Assembly (NCBI GenBank): GCA_963702755.1
Contig: CAVPDZ010000009.1
Coordinates: 620,001 to 684,000, forward strand
DNA from: JAJPKK01 sp963702755
GTDB taxonomy: Bacteria > Pseudomonadota > Alphaproteobacteria > Rhizobiales > Xanthobacteraceae
DNA: 64,000 bases
Direction: 5' to 3'
Part shown: in pieces, positions 55,820 through 64,000 of the stretch
Position numbering within the stretch: the first letter of the stretch is position 1
Layout of the letters: every line of letters begins with the position of its first letter
Position numbers and translations under genes: made by a program
The notes under the pieces: model-generated
Databases searched by the model: none
Told to the model about the DNA's origin: nothing
Seen by the model: only the letters and a program-made list of their open reading frames with translations

Positions 55820-58075
55820 ATGTCCGCCATCGAGCAACGACCTGACCCTTCCTCTTCGGGATTGGCTTTGCCGTTCGGCCTGTTCGGCGCCGCGGCCGAG
55901 TACTTTGTCGATGCAGCTCAACGCAGCATTTTGTTCTGGGACGTCATGCGGGAGCGCGGCAATGCCTATCGCGAGCATCTCGAACAGACCGCGCCGCACG
56001 TGCTCGACTATGACGTGGAAGTCGTGCTCGACGGCCGCAAGTTTGATCGGCCAGTCAATTATTGCCTCGTCCGTGTCATTCCGCCGCGCGGCACCGAAAT
56101 CGACCAGACCCGACGGCCGTTCGTGATCGTCGACCCGCGCGCCGGCCATGGCCCCGGCATCGGCGGGTTCAAGTCAGACAGCGAAATCGGGGTAGCGTTC
56201 AAGGCAGGCCATCCATGTTACTTCATCGGCTTCCTGCCCGATCCGGTTCCGGGGCAGACCATCGAAGACATCGCTCGCGCCGAAGCGATTTTCCTCGAAA
56301 AGGTGATCGAGCTTCACCCGCAGGCGGACGGCAAGCCCTGCGTCATCGGCAATTGTCAGGCCGGCTGGGCCGTGATGATGCTGGCCGCGGCGCGTCCGGA
56401 CCTGTTCGGTCCGATCATCGTCGCCGGATCGCCGCTGTCCTATTGGGCCGGCGTGCGGGGGCAGAACCCGATGCGCTACAGCGGCGGCCTCTTGGGCGGC
56501 AGCTGGCTTACGGCGTTGACGAGCGATCTGGGCCGCGGAAGGTTTGACGGCGCGTGGCTGGTGGAGAATTTCGAAGGGCTCAATCCGTCGAATACGCTTT
56601 GGACCAAGCAGTACAATCTCTATTCGAAGGTCGACACCGAACGGGAGCGGTATCTCGGCTTCGAACGCTGGTGGGGCGGCCACATCAATCTCAACGCCGA
56701 AGAAATCCAGTTCATCGTCGATGAGCTGTTCGTCGGCAACAAGCTCGCGGCTGGAGCGATCCGCACCTCCGACGGTTCAACGATCGACCTGCGCACCATT
56801 CGCTCGCCGATCGTCGTGTTCTGTTCAAAGGGCGACAACATCACGCCCCCGCAACAGGCATTCGGATGGATTCTCGACCTTTACGAGAGCGTCGACGATA
56901 TCCGCTCCTACGGGCAGACGATCGTCTACACCATCCATGAAAGTGTCGGTCATCTTGGAATTTTTGTTTCGGGCGGCGTCGCTCGCAAGGAGCACGGCGA
57001 GTTCTCCAGCAATATCGACCTCGTCGATGCGCTTCCGCCGGGCCTCTATGAGGCGGTCTTCAGCCCGAAGAATGATGGGACAGCGAACCCGGACCTGGTA
57101 ACCGGCGACTGGGTCATGCGCTGCGAGGCGCGCACGCTCGACGATATTCGGGCGCTGGGCGGCAACGACGCCGCCGACGAGCGGCGGTTCGCGACGGCGG
57201 CGCGGCTATCGGAGATCAACTTGGCGCTCTACCGCAAGCTTGCCCAGCCGGTCGTCAGGTCGATGGTCACCGGACCGACGGCAGAGCAGATCTATCAAAT
57301 GCATCCCCTGCGTCTTGAATTTTCGCAACTCAACGATGCCAATCCGGCGGCGGAACCGCTCAAGACGATGGCGCAATGGGTGAAGGAGCATCGCAGCCCG
57401 GCCGCTCAAGACAATCCATTCTTGCTGGCGCAGGAGATGATGTCGAAGCAGATCGTCAATGCACTCGATATTTGGCGCGATTGGCGCGACATGCTCGCCG
57501 AGCAGACGTTCCTGTGGGTCTATGGATCTCCTGTTGTGCAGGCAGCCGTCGGCATCGATCCGTCGACGACCGAGCGGCTGCGAAAAGCCCCAAGCAGCCC
57601 GTTCCATCGCGAACTCCTGCGCAACCGGATCGCAGAGCTGAAATCCCACATCCCGCATGGCGGGTTGCGCGAGGCGGTCGCCCGCTCGGTGCTGTACGTC
57701 GCGATGACGCGGGGCTCTGTCGACGAGCGGGGCTTCGAGGTCGTGCGGCGCATCAGAACGGCGCAGCAGGATTTGCCTCCGCTGACGCTCGCGGAGTTCA
57801 AGGCCATGATCCGCGAACAATACCTGATGCTGCTGATCGATCCGGATACCGCCGTGGACGCATTGTCCCAGATGCTGCCCGCAGACGGCGACGTGCGTCA
57901 GAAGGCATTCGACGTGATCCAGCACGTGCTGAGCGCCACCGGCGAGACGAGCACCGAGGAAGCTCGTCGTCTTGCGCGCATCGCCGAGCTGTTCGGCATC
58001 GACCGAAGTGCGGCCGCCGGCAGACGACTGACCCTGGTGCCGCCGGTTGAGGAGCCGCAGGCCAGGGCATCGTGA
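55820..58075 (+). CDS. DUF3141 protein, PHA-synthase-like alpha/beta hydrolase
   Basis: 751 residues, intact, no signal peptide. Residues about 95-390 form an alpha/beta fold resembling polyhydroxyalkanoate synthases. The nucleophile elbow is CVIGNCQAGWAVM, with Cys near residue 179 in place of Ser, as in PhaC; the likely Asp is in VFCSKGDNITPP (near 339) and the likely His in ESVGHLGIF (near 378). The rest is helical. The family is found next to pta, ackA, fabI and phasin genes in many proteobacteria, and is not characterised to my knowledge. GAGGAG stands before ATG at 55820. Likely controlled by the FNR/FixK box at 55641. Confidence 0.87.
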   Translation: MSAIEQRPDPSSSGLALPFGLFGAAAEYFVDAAQRSILFWDVMRERGNAYREHLEQTAPHVLDYDVEVVLDGRKFDRPVNYCLVRVIPPRGTEIDQTRRPFVIVDPRAGHGPGIGGFKSDSEIGVAFKAGHPCYFIGFLPDPVPGQTIEDIARAEAIFLEKVIELHPQADGKPCVIGNCQAGWAVMMLAAARPDLFGPIIVAGSPLSYWAGVRGQNPMRYSGGLLGGSWLTALTSDLGRGRFDGAWLVENFEGLNPSNTLWTKQYNLYSKVDTERERYLGFERWWGGHINLNAEEIQFIVDELFVGNKLAAGAIRTSDGSTIDLRTIRSPIVVFCSKGDNITPPQQAFGWILDLYESVDDIRSYGQTIVYTIHESVGHLGIFVSGGVARKEHGEFSSNIDLVDALPPGLYEAVFSPKNDGTANPDLVTGDWVMRCEARTLDDIRALGGNDAADERRFATAARLSEINLALYRKLAQPVVRSMVTGPTAEQIYQMHPLRLEFSQLNDANPAAEPLKTMAQWVKEHRSPAAQDNPFLLAQEMMSKQIVNALDIWRDWRDMLAEQTFLWVYGSPVVQAAVGIDPSTTERLRKAPSSPFHRELLRNRIAELKSHIPHGGLREAVARSVLYVAMTRGSVDERGFEVVRRIRTAQQDLPPLTLAEFKAMIREQYLMLLIDPDTAVDALSQMLPADGDVRQKAFDVIQHVLSATGETSTEEARRLARIAELFGIDRSAAAGRRLTLVPPVEEPQARAS

Positions 58076-58125
58076 TCCCGACGGTTTGCTCGGCGAGCGA
58101 TATGCTGCACGAAGCTCAGTCGCAG

Positions 58126-58139
58126 TTGACCGCGGTCAA
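58126..58139. promoter_or_regulatory. FNR/FixK-like palindrome between convergent genes
   Basis: TTGACCGCGGTCAA is a perfect 14-bp palindrome and fits TTGA-N6-TCAA. It lies between the 3' ends of the DUF3141 and metK genes, so it has no obvious promoter to control. It may be coincidental, or belong to an antisense or small-RNA promoter. Confidence 0.35.
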
Positions 58140-58171
58140 GAGTTCGCCGAAAGCGCGATCGTGGTGCCGGC

Positions 58172-59365
<1,194 letters not shown>

Positions 59366-59425
59366 GATCAACCCGCGTTCGAAAAGCCGCGAAACAAAAG
59401 GTACTTTCGTTAGGCCGAGTTCCTT

Positions 59426-59439
59426 TTGCGAATTATCAA
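59426..59439. promoter_or_regulatory. Relaxed FNR/FixK-type site between metK and pta
   Basis: TTGCGAATTATCAA matches the relaxed FixK pattern TTG(A/C)-N6-(T/G)CAA but not the strict form. It lies 61 bases upstream of the chosen metK start and 130 before pta. Weaker evidence than the exact sites. Confidence 0.4.
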
Positions 59440-59568
59440 CAACGCCAAGTCCTATCTCAAGCACAGTGCCGAAGCGGCTTGAGACGTGTGGGTATGGAAC
59501 ACGGACCTTTAGCTCCATAGCTGGAGCACGAGCTCGCGCATTGCAGGCCTCATTCCGGGGAGAAATAC

Positions 59569-60566
59569 ATGCAGGATAATGGCATCAGCGCTGCCGTTGG
59601 TCTGAGCCCGCTGGCGCAACCGCCGGCGCCCGCACATTCGAAGTACGAGCGCCTCATCCAAAAGGCCAAGGAGGTACCGGCGGCGACGACTGTCGTGGTC
59701 CATCCGTGCGACGAGAGTTCACTGCGCGGGGCCGTCGAGGCGGCGGAACTCGGGATCATTGTTCCCATTCTTGTCGGGCCGGCGGCAAAAATTACCGGCG
59801 TCGCCCGCGCCCATGGTCTCGACATCAGCCGTTATACGCTCGTCGACGTCCCCCATAGCGATGCGGCGGCTGAGCGCGGCGTCGCGCTGATCCGCGAGTC
59901 CAAAGGCGAGCTATTGATGAAGGGCAGCCTGCATACGGACGAGCTGATGCGGCAGGTCACCGCCAGCGCGACCGGGCTGCGCACCTCTCGCCGCATCAGT
60001 CACGTCTTCATCATGGATGTGCCGACCTATGCCGAGACCCTGTTCATCACGGACGCGGCCATCAACATCTTCCCCGATCTCGATGCGAAGCATGACATCA
60101 TTCAGAACGCGATCGACCTGTTCACGGGAGGTCGGTCTTGGAACGCCGCGCGTCGCGATATTGTCGGCGGTCGAAACCGTAACTTCGAAGATTCCCTCGA
60201 CGATCGAGGCTGCCGCGCTGTGCAAGATGGCTGAACGCGGTCAGATCGTCGGCGGAATGCTCGATGGACCGCTCGCGTTCGACAATGCCATCGATCCCGA
60301 AGCGGCGAGGATCAAAGGCATCAAATCGCAGGTCGCGGGGCGGGCGCAGATCCTGGTCGTGCCCGATCTTGAGGCCGGCAATATGCTGGCCAAGAACCTG
60401 ACGTTTCATGGCCAAAGCCGACGCCGCCGGGATCGTCCTTGGCGCGCGCGTGCCGATCATCCTGACGTCGCGCGCGGATTCTGTTCGCGCGCGCATGGCG
60501 TCATGCGCCGTCGCCGTGCTCTACGCCCATGCGCGCCGGCGCCGCGCGGTGGTGGCGGAGGCCTGA
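59569..60566 (+). CDS. pta: Phosphate acetyltransferase (PTA/PTB family), two frameshifts
   Basis: About 331 residues; interconverts acetyl-CoA and acetyl-phosphate. Motifs: VVVHPCDESSLRGAVEAAELGIIVPILVGP, LLMKGSLHTDELMRQV, RRISHVFIMDVPTY, and ILVVPDLEAGNMLAKNLTF. Frameshifts of +1 occur near 60130 (before VGLGTPRVAILSAVETV) and near 60410 (before MAKADAAGIVLGARVPIILTSRADS). The stop (TGA 60564-60566) is six bases before ackA. The form resembles phosphate acetyl/butyryltransferases with a short N-terminal extension. Runs opposite to metK. Confidence 0.87.
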
Positions 60567-60572
60567 GCCGAC

Positions 60573-61794
60573 ATGGACACGATCCTGGTCGTCAACGCGG
60601 GCTCGTCCAGCGTCAAGTTCCAGGTCTATGAAGTCGATGCTCAAAATGAATTGAAACGACTGATCAAAGGGCAGGTGGACGGCATCGGCTCGCGGCCGCG
60701 GTTGCGCGGCGAGACGGCCGACGGCAAGTCCACCGTTGACCGTACCTTTTCGACTGAGCAGGTCGCCGATGTGCCGGCGGCAATCCACGCCGCGGGCGGC
60801 TGGTTGCGGGAGCAGCACAGCTTGGAGCCGAGCGCTGTCGGCCATCGCGTCGTGCATGGCGGCCCCGAATTACGATCGACCGATCCTGGTCGATGAAGCC
60901 GTAGTGTCCAAGCTCGAGCAGCTATATTCCGCTGGCGCCGCTGCACCAGCCGAGCAATCTCGCGCCCATTCGCGCGCTTCTCTCGCGATTTCCGCAGTTG
61001 CCGCAAGTCGCCTGCTTCGACACCGCGTTCCATCGCGGGCACAGCGCCGTTGCCGATCATTTCGCGATCCCCGAGCACTTCTATGCAGGAAGGTGTTCGT
61101 CGCTATGGATTTCACGGCTTGTCGTATGAATTCATCGCGCAGCGGCTTGCGTCAGGTCGCGCCGGACATCGCTGAGCGGCGGGTGATCGTGGCCCATCTC
61201 GGAAGCGGCGCTTCGATGTGCGCGCTCGCAAACGGCCGCAGCGTCGAGAGCACGATGGGATTCACGGCGCTCGATGGCCTGCCCATGGGGACGCGGCCGG
61301 GGCAGATCGATCCCGGCGTCGTGCTCTATCCTCATTCAACAAAAGGGCATGACCGCGGCCGCAGTCGAAGACATGCTTTACCACGAGTGCGGGCTGAAAG
61401 GCATCTCCGGCGTGAGCAACGACATGCGCGAGCTCGAAGCGAGCACAAATCCGTCCGCGAAGCTTGCGATCGACTATTTCGTCTACCGGATCGGGCTTAA
61501 TGCCGGCATGCTTGCCGCTGCGCTCGGCGGGATCGACGCCTTCGTATTCACGGCCGGGATCGGCGAGAACTCCGCGTCGCTCCGCGCGCAAGGTTGCCGA
61601 AAAGCTCGTCTGGCTCGGAGCAGAACTGAACACGACCGCAAACGCGACGGGCCAGACGAAAATCTCGACGCCAAACAGTCGCGATCGCACTTCTGGTCGT
61701 GCCGACCGACGAAGAACTGATGATTGCGCGGCATACCCTCGCGATCGTGTCGGCCCGCGCACGTCGACCAAACGCAAAGGAGCGAATTACATGA
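60573..61794 (+). CDS. ackA: Acetate kinase, broken by about seven frameshifts
   Basis: About 404 residues if corrected; makes ATP and acetate from acetyl-phosphate and ADP. Family motifs remain readable across frames: LVVNAGSSSVKFQVY, AVGHRVVHGG, FDTAFHRGHSAVADHFAIP, RRYGFHGLSYEFIAQRL, VIVAHLGSGASMCALANG, MGFTALDGLPMGTRPGQIDPGVVLY, CGLKGISGVSNDMREL and FVFTAGIGENSASLRA. The breaks are near 60865, 60922, 61088, 61147, 61332, 61592 and 61683, all +1. Several are clearly one extra base (for example CTATCCTCATT for CTATCTCATT). The corrected stop overlaps the fabI start (ATGA). Either a hot spot of sequencing error or a recent pseudogene. Confidence 0.82.
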
Positions 61795-62576
61795 CCATTC
61801 CAGTTGCAAAAGCGCCGCTCCTTGAGGGCAAGCGCGGCCTCGTCATCGGCATCGCCAACGAGCACTCGATCGCCTGGGGATGCGCCAAGGCGTTCCGCGC
61901 GCTCGGCGCAGAACTCGCGGTCACCTATCTCAACGACAAGGCGAAGTCTTATGTCGAGCCGCTTGCCCGCGAGCTCGAGGCATCGATATTCATGCCGCTC
62001 GACGTGCGGACCGCCGGCCAGATGGAGGCGGTGTTCGACCGCATCGCAAAGGAATGGGGGCAGCTCGATTTCGCTGTCCATTCGATTGCCTTCTCGCCCA
62101 AGGATACGTTGCAAGGTCGCGTCGTCGACGTGCCGCAGGACGGATTTCTGACGACCATGGACGTTTCCTGCTGGTCGTTCATCCGCATGGCGCATCTCGC
62201 CGAGCCGCTCATGAGCAAGGGCGGCACGCTATTCACAATGACCTATTACGGCAGTCAGATGGTGGTCGAAAACTACAACATCATGGGCGTTGCCAAGGCG
62301 GCGCTGGAGTGCGCCGTGCGATACATCGCGGCCGAACTGGGCCCCAAGAGGATACGTGTGCATGCCATATCTCCCGGACCGCTCGCCACGCGCGCGGCGT
62401 CGGGTATTCCTGAATTCGACGAGCTATTGGAGAAGGCCAAGGCGAAGGCGCCGGCGCGCAGCCTCGTCAGCATCGAGGATGTGGGCGTCGCCACAGCCTT
62501 CCTCGCTCATGACGCTGCTCGTCTCATTACCGGCGAAACGCTCTATATCGATGGCGGATACCACATTATCGACTAG
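61791..62576 (+). CDS. fabI: Second enoyl-ACP reductase FabI (module-linked paralogue)
   Basis: 261 residues, intact. Nucleotide loop LVIGIANEHSIAWGCAK, active-site Tyr152 (TYYGS) and Tyr162-x6-Lys169 (YNIMGVAK), C-terminal GETLYIDGGYHIID. It differs from the fabI at 21540 across most of its length, so it is a paralogue and not a recent copy. AAAGGAG stands before ATG at 61791, and the start overlaps the corrected ackA stop. Such copies accompany DUF3141, pta, ackA and phasin genes in other proteobacteria. It may reduce enoyl intermediates for a separate lipid or polyester pathway. Confidence 0.92.
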   Translation: MTIPVAKAPLLEGKRGLVIGIANEHSIAWGCAKAFRALGAELAVTYLNDKAKSYVEPLARELEASIFMPLDVRTAGQMEAVFDRIAKEWGQLDFAVHSIAFSPKDTLQGRVVDVPQDGFLTTMDVSCWSFIRMAHLAEPLMSKGGTLFTMTYYGSQMVVENYNIMGVAKAALECAVRYIAAELGPKRIRVHAISPGPLATRAASGIPEFDELLEKAKAKAPARSLVSIEDVGVATAFLAHDAARLITGETLYIDGGYHIID

Positions 62577-62605
62577 CCGAGACCGACGCCGGCGCGTACC
62601 ATTAG

Positions 62606-62619
62606 TTGATCAAAGTCAA
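62606..62619 (+). promoter_or_regulatory. FNR/FixK-type operator upstream of the phasin-like gene
   Basis: TTGATCAAAGTCAA matches TTGA-N6-TCAA exactly. It ends 55 bases before the ATG of the phasin-like gene, close to the normal spacing for an FNR- or FixK-activated promoter with a short leader. Together with the site at 55641 it frames the DUF3141-to-phasin group. Confidence 0.7.
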
Positions 62620-62673
62620 TGTGGTCCGGATCGGCTCATGGCTGAGGTACACGTACTCGCAAGGAGGCGTACT

Positions 62674-63042
62674 ATGTCGCAATCGGATTCGGGTCGTTCT
62701 TCGATGGATTGGAATATGCCGATGATGCCCGACGTCGCTGGAATGGGCAGGCGGAGCGCGGAAGCGATGTCCGAGCTTCAAAAAGAGATCCTGGAGGCTT
62801 TCGAGCGCGCCAACCGCAACTGGGTTGCTTGCCTCAATGAGGAAGCAACCCTCATGTCCGATCTCATCAAAAAGGTCGGATCGTCGGGATCGATCCCCAA
62901 TTCCATGGCAGCCTATCAAGCGTGGGCAAAGGCACACATGGACCTGCTCGCCAAGCACGGACAGAAGTCTGCGGAAGATGTCCAAAATCTCATGAAGGCG
63001 TACACCCGCGTCATCGGAAACGGCGGCATGGGCAGCAAGTAG
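62674..63042 (+). CDS. Phasin-like granule-associated protein
   Basis: 122 residues. After a polar head (SQSDSGRSSMDWNMPMMP) the protein is one long amphipathic helical region: EAMSELQKEILEAFERANRNWVACLNEEATLMSDLIKKV, then MAAYQAWAKAHMDLLAKHGQKSAEDVQNLMKAY. This matches the phasin pattern of proteins that coat polyester granules. AAGGAGG lies six bases before ATG at 62674. It is placed after fabI with its own FNR/FixK box. It suggests that the module makes or handles a granule-like polymer. Confidence 0.78.
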   Translation: MSQSDSGRSSMDWNMPMMPDVAGMGRRSAEAMSELQKEILEAFERANRNWVACLNEEATLMSDLIKKVGSSGSIPNSMAAYQAWAKAHMDLLAKHGQKSAEDVQNLMKAYTRVIGNGGMGSK

Positions 63043-63064
63043 CAAAGCCGCGCGGGGCAGGTAC

Positions 63065-63910
63065 TCAATATTTCGTGGGAACGAAATTCCGTCCCTTCAG
63101 AACGGCGTTGTCGTCGTAAGCGCCCTTCTTGGATCGTTTCGGCAATTTGACTTTCGGATGCGATACCTTCTTGTAAGGTATCAATGACAAGATGTGCGAA
63201 ATGCAGTTGAGGCGTGCGCGCCGCTTGTTGTCGGATCGCACGATATGCCAAGGCGCGTGTCGGCTATCGGTTGCTTGCAGCATCATATCGCGGGCGCGCG
63301 AATAGTCGTACCAGCGCCGGTATGACTCGAGGTCCATCGGGCTGAGCTTCCACTGCCGCAACGGATCGTTGATCCGGGCCAGAAAGCGTCGCTCCTGCTC
63401 TTCCTGCCCGACCTCCATCCAGATCTTGATGAGGATGATCCCCGCGTCGATGATCCACTTCTCGACCAGCGGACATAGATCGAGGAAGCGCTGGTTTTCC
63501 CGTTCGGTGCAGAACCCCATGACGAGTTCGACGCCGGCGCGATTGTACCAGCTGCGGTCGAGGATGACGACTTCGCCCCCCGCCGGAAAGTGCTGGATGT
63601 AGCGCTGGATGAACATCTGGGTTTTTTCGCGCTCGGACGGCGCGGGTAGGGCGACGGTACGGAAAACGCGCGGGCTCACCCGTTCGGTGATCGCCTTGAT
63701 GGTGCCGCCCTTGCCGGCAGCATCGCGGCCTTCGAAGACGATGATGATGCGCTGCCCGGTCGACTTCACCCAATCCTGCAGCGCGCAAAGCTCAACCTGG
63801 AGCTTTCGCAAGTGTTGCTCGTATTCTTTTCGCTTCAGCTTTTGATTCTTATCGTCTTCTTTTGGCTTCAGCTTCTGATTCTTGTCGTCGGAAGGTTTGG
63901 CTTTTTTCAT
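63065..63910 (-). CDS. ppk2: Polyphosphate kinase 2 (PPK2 family)
   Basis: 281 residues. Uses polyphosphate to phosphorylate nucleotides, or the reverse. Walker A is GRDAAGKGG at about 61-69 and Walker B is VILDRSWYNRAGVE near 115-128; the lid region contains YRRWYDYSRARDMM and WHIVRSDNKRRARLN. The N-terminus has a direct repeat of about 11 residues (DDKNQKLKPKE / DDKNQKLKRKE), probably flexible. The PPK2 class (ADP- or AMP-using) cannot be told with confidence. It is convergent with the phasin-like gene. Confidence 0.93.
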   Translation of the reverse strand: MKKAKPSDDKNQKLKPKEDDKNQKLKRKEYEQHLRKLQVELCALQDWVKSTGQRIIIVFEGRDAAGKGGTIKAITERVSPRVFRTVALPAPSEREKTQMFIQRYIQHFPAGGEVVILDRSWYNRAGVELVMGFCTERENQRFLDLCPLVEKWIIDAGIILIKIWMEVGQEEQERRFLARINDPLRQWKLSPMDLESYRRWYDYSRARDMMLQATDSRHAPWHIVRSDNKRRARLNCISHILSLIPYKKVSHPKVKLPKRSKKGAYDDNAVLKGRNFVPTKY

Positions 63911-64000
63911 GGGCTATCCGGCAAACATAAGGGTGACGTCAATTCCAAGCGGAGGGCAAATCCGCACGCTGTTTTTGAAACGTGATCGAAATGGCCGGCG

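Noticed and set aside
59366..59568. Possible SAM riboswitch in front of metK
   Set aside because: I looked for the SAM-II core on the minus strand and did not see its conserved words; no convincing pseudoknot could be drawn.

Overview
The window is about 64 kb of GC-rich DNA from an alphaproteobacterium. Gene families and gene order point to the Rhizobiales, near Bradyrhizobium, Rhodopseudomonas or Pseudolabrys: fabI / histidine phosphatase / aroC / ribB-like, tlyA / dxs / xseB / histone deacetylase, DUF1194, DUF3300, and FixK-type operators. No rRNA, CRISPR array, prophage or complete insertion sequence is visible. One tRNA gene, tRNA-Gln(TTG), lies at 45798-45872.

Layout. 0.3-2.8 kb: htpG and a small conserved gene. 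3.3-12.4 kb: a catabolic-looking stretch with a CaiB/BaiF CoA-transferase, parts of a TauA/SsuA-type importer, a polysaccharide-deacetylase-family hydrolase, an IS110-type transposase remnant, a Rieske ferredoxin, an amidohydrolase and a RidA protein. 12.5-20.3 kb: a cytochrome c, a complete polar amino-acid ABC importer, two tandem NMT1-like proteins without signal peptides, and a PQQ alcohol dehydrogenase carrying the Asp-Tyr-Asp signature of lanthanide-dependent enzymes. 20.5-25.7 kb: core metabolism (fabI, phosphatase, aroC, ribB-like) and an orphan antitoxin-like gene. 25.9-33.3 kb: a DUF1194 protein, a periplasmic PaoABC-like molybdenum hydroxylase, a Sel1-like protein and an alpha/beta hydrolase lacking its nucleophilic serine. 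33.3-45.4 kb: two RNA methyltransferases, dxs, xseB, histone deacetylase, and a short-chain dehydrogenase / enoyl-CoA hydratase / acyl-CoA dehydrogenase set.

45.9-64 kb is the most interesting part. It holds a PEBP-like protein, a small membrane protein, an HdeA/B-like protein, DUF2254 and a partner membrane protein, a DUF3300 protein ending in an S74-like chaperone domain, an RND pump, and a module of DUF3141 (PHA-synthase-like), an atypical metK, pta, ackA, a second fabI, a phasin-like protein and PPK2. Five exact FNR/FixK operators (TTGA-N6-TCAA) and one relaxed copy lie between genes here; the only other exact copy found is upstream of htpG. I read the region as an oxygen-responsive storage and energy-stress island, linking acetyl-phosphate, polyphosphate and polyester-like chemistry with envelope stress proteins.

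Sequence quality. About 17 conserved genes are broken by single-base frameshifts, and nearly every one of about 29 events is a one-base insertion; ackA alone has seven. Protein similarity continues unchanged in the new frame each time. This suggests insertion-type sequencing or assembly error rather than gene decay, so the interrupted genes are described here as probably functional.
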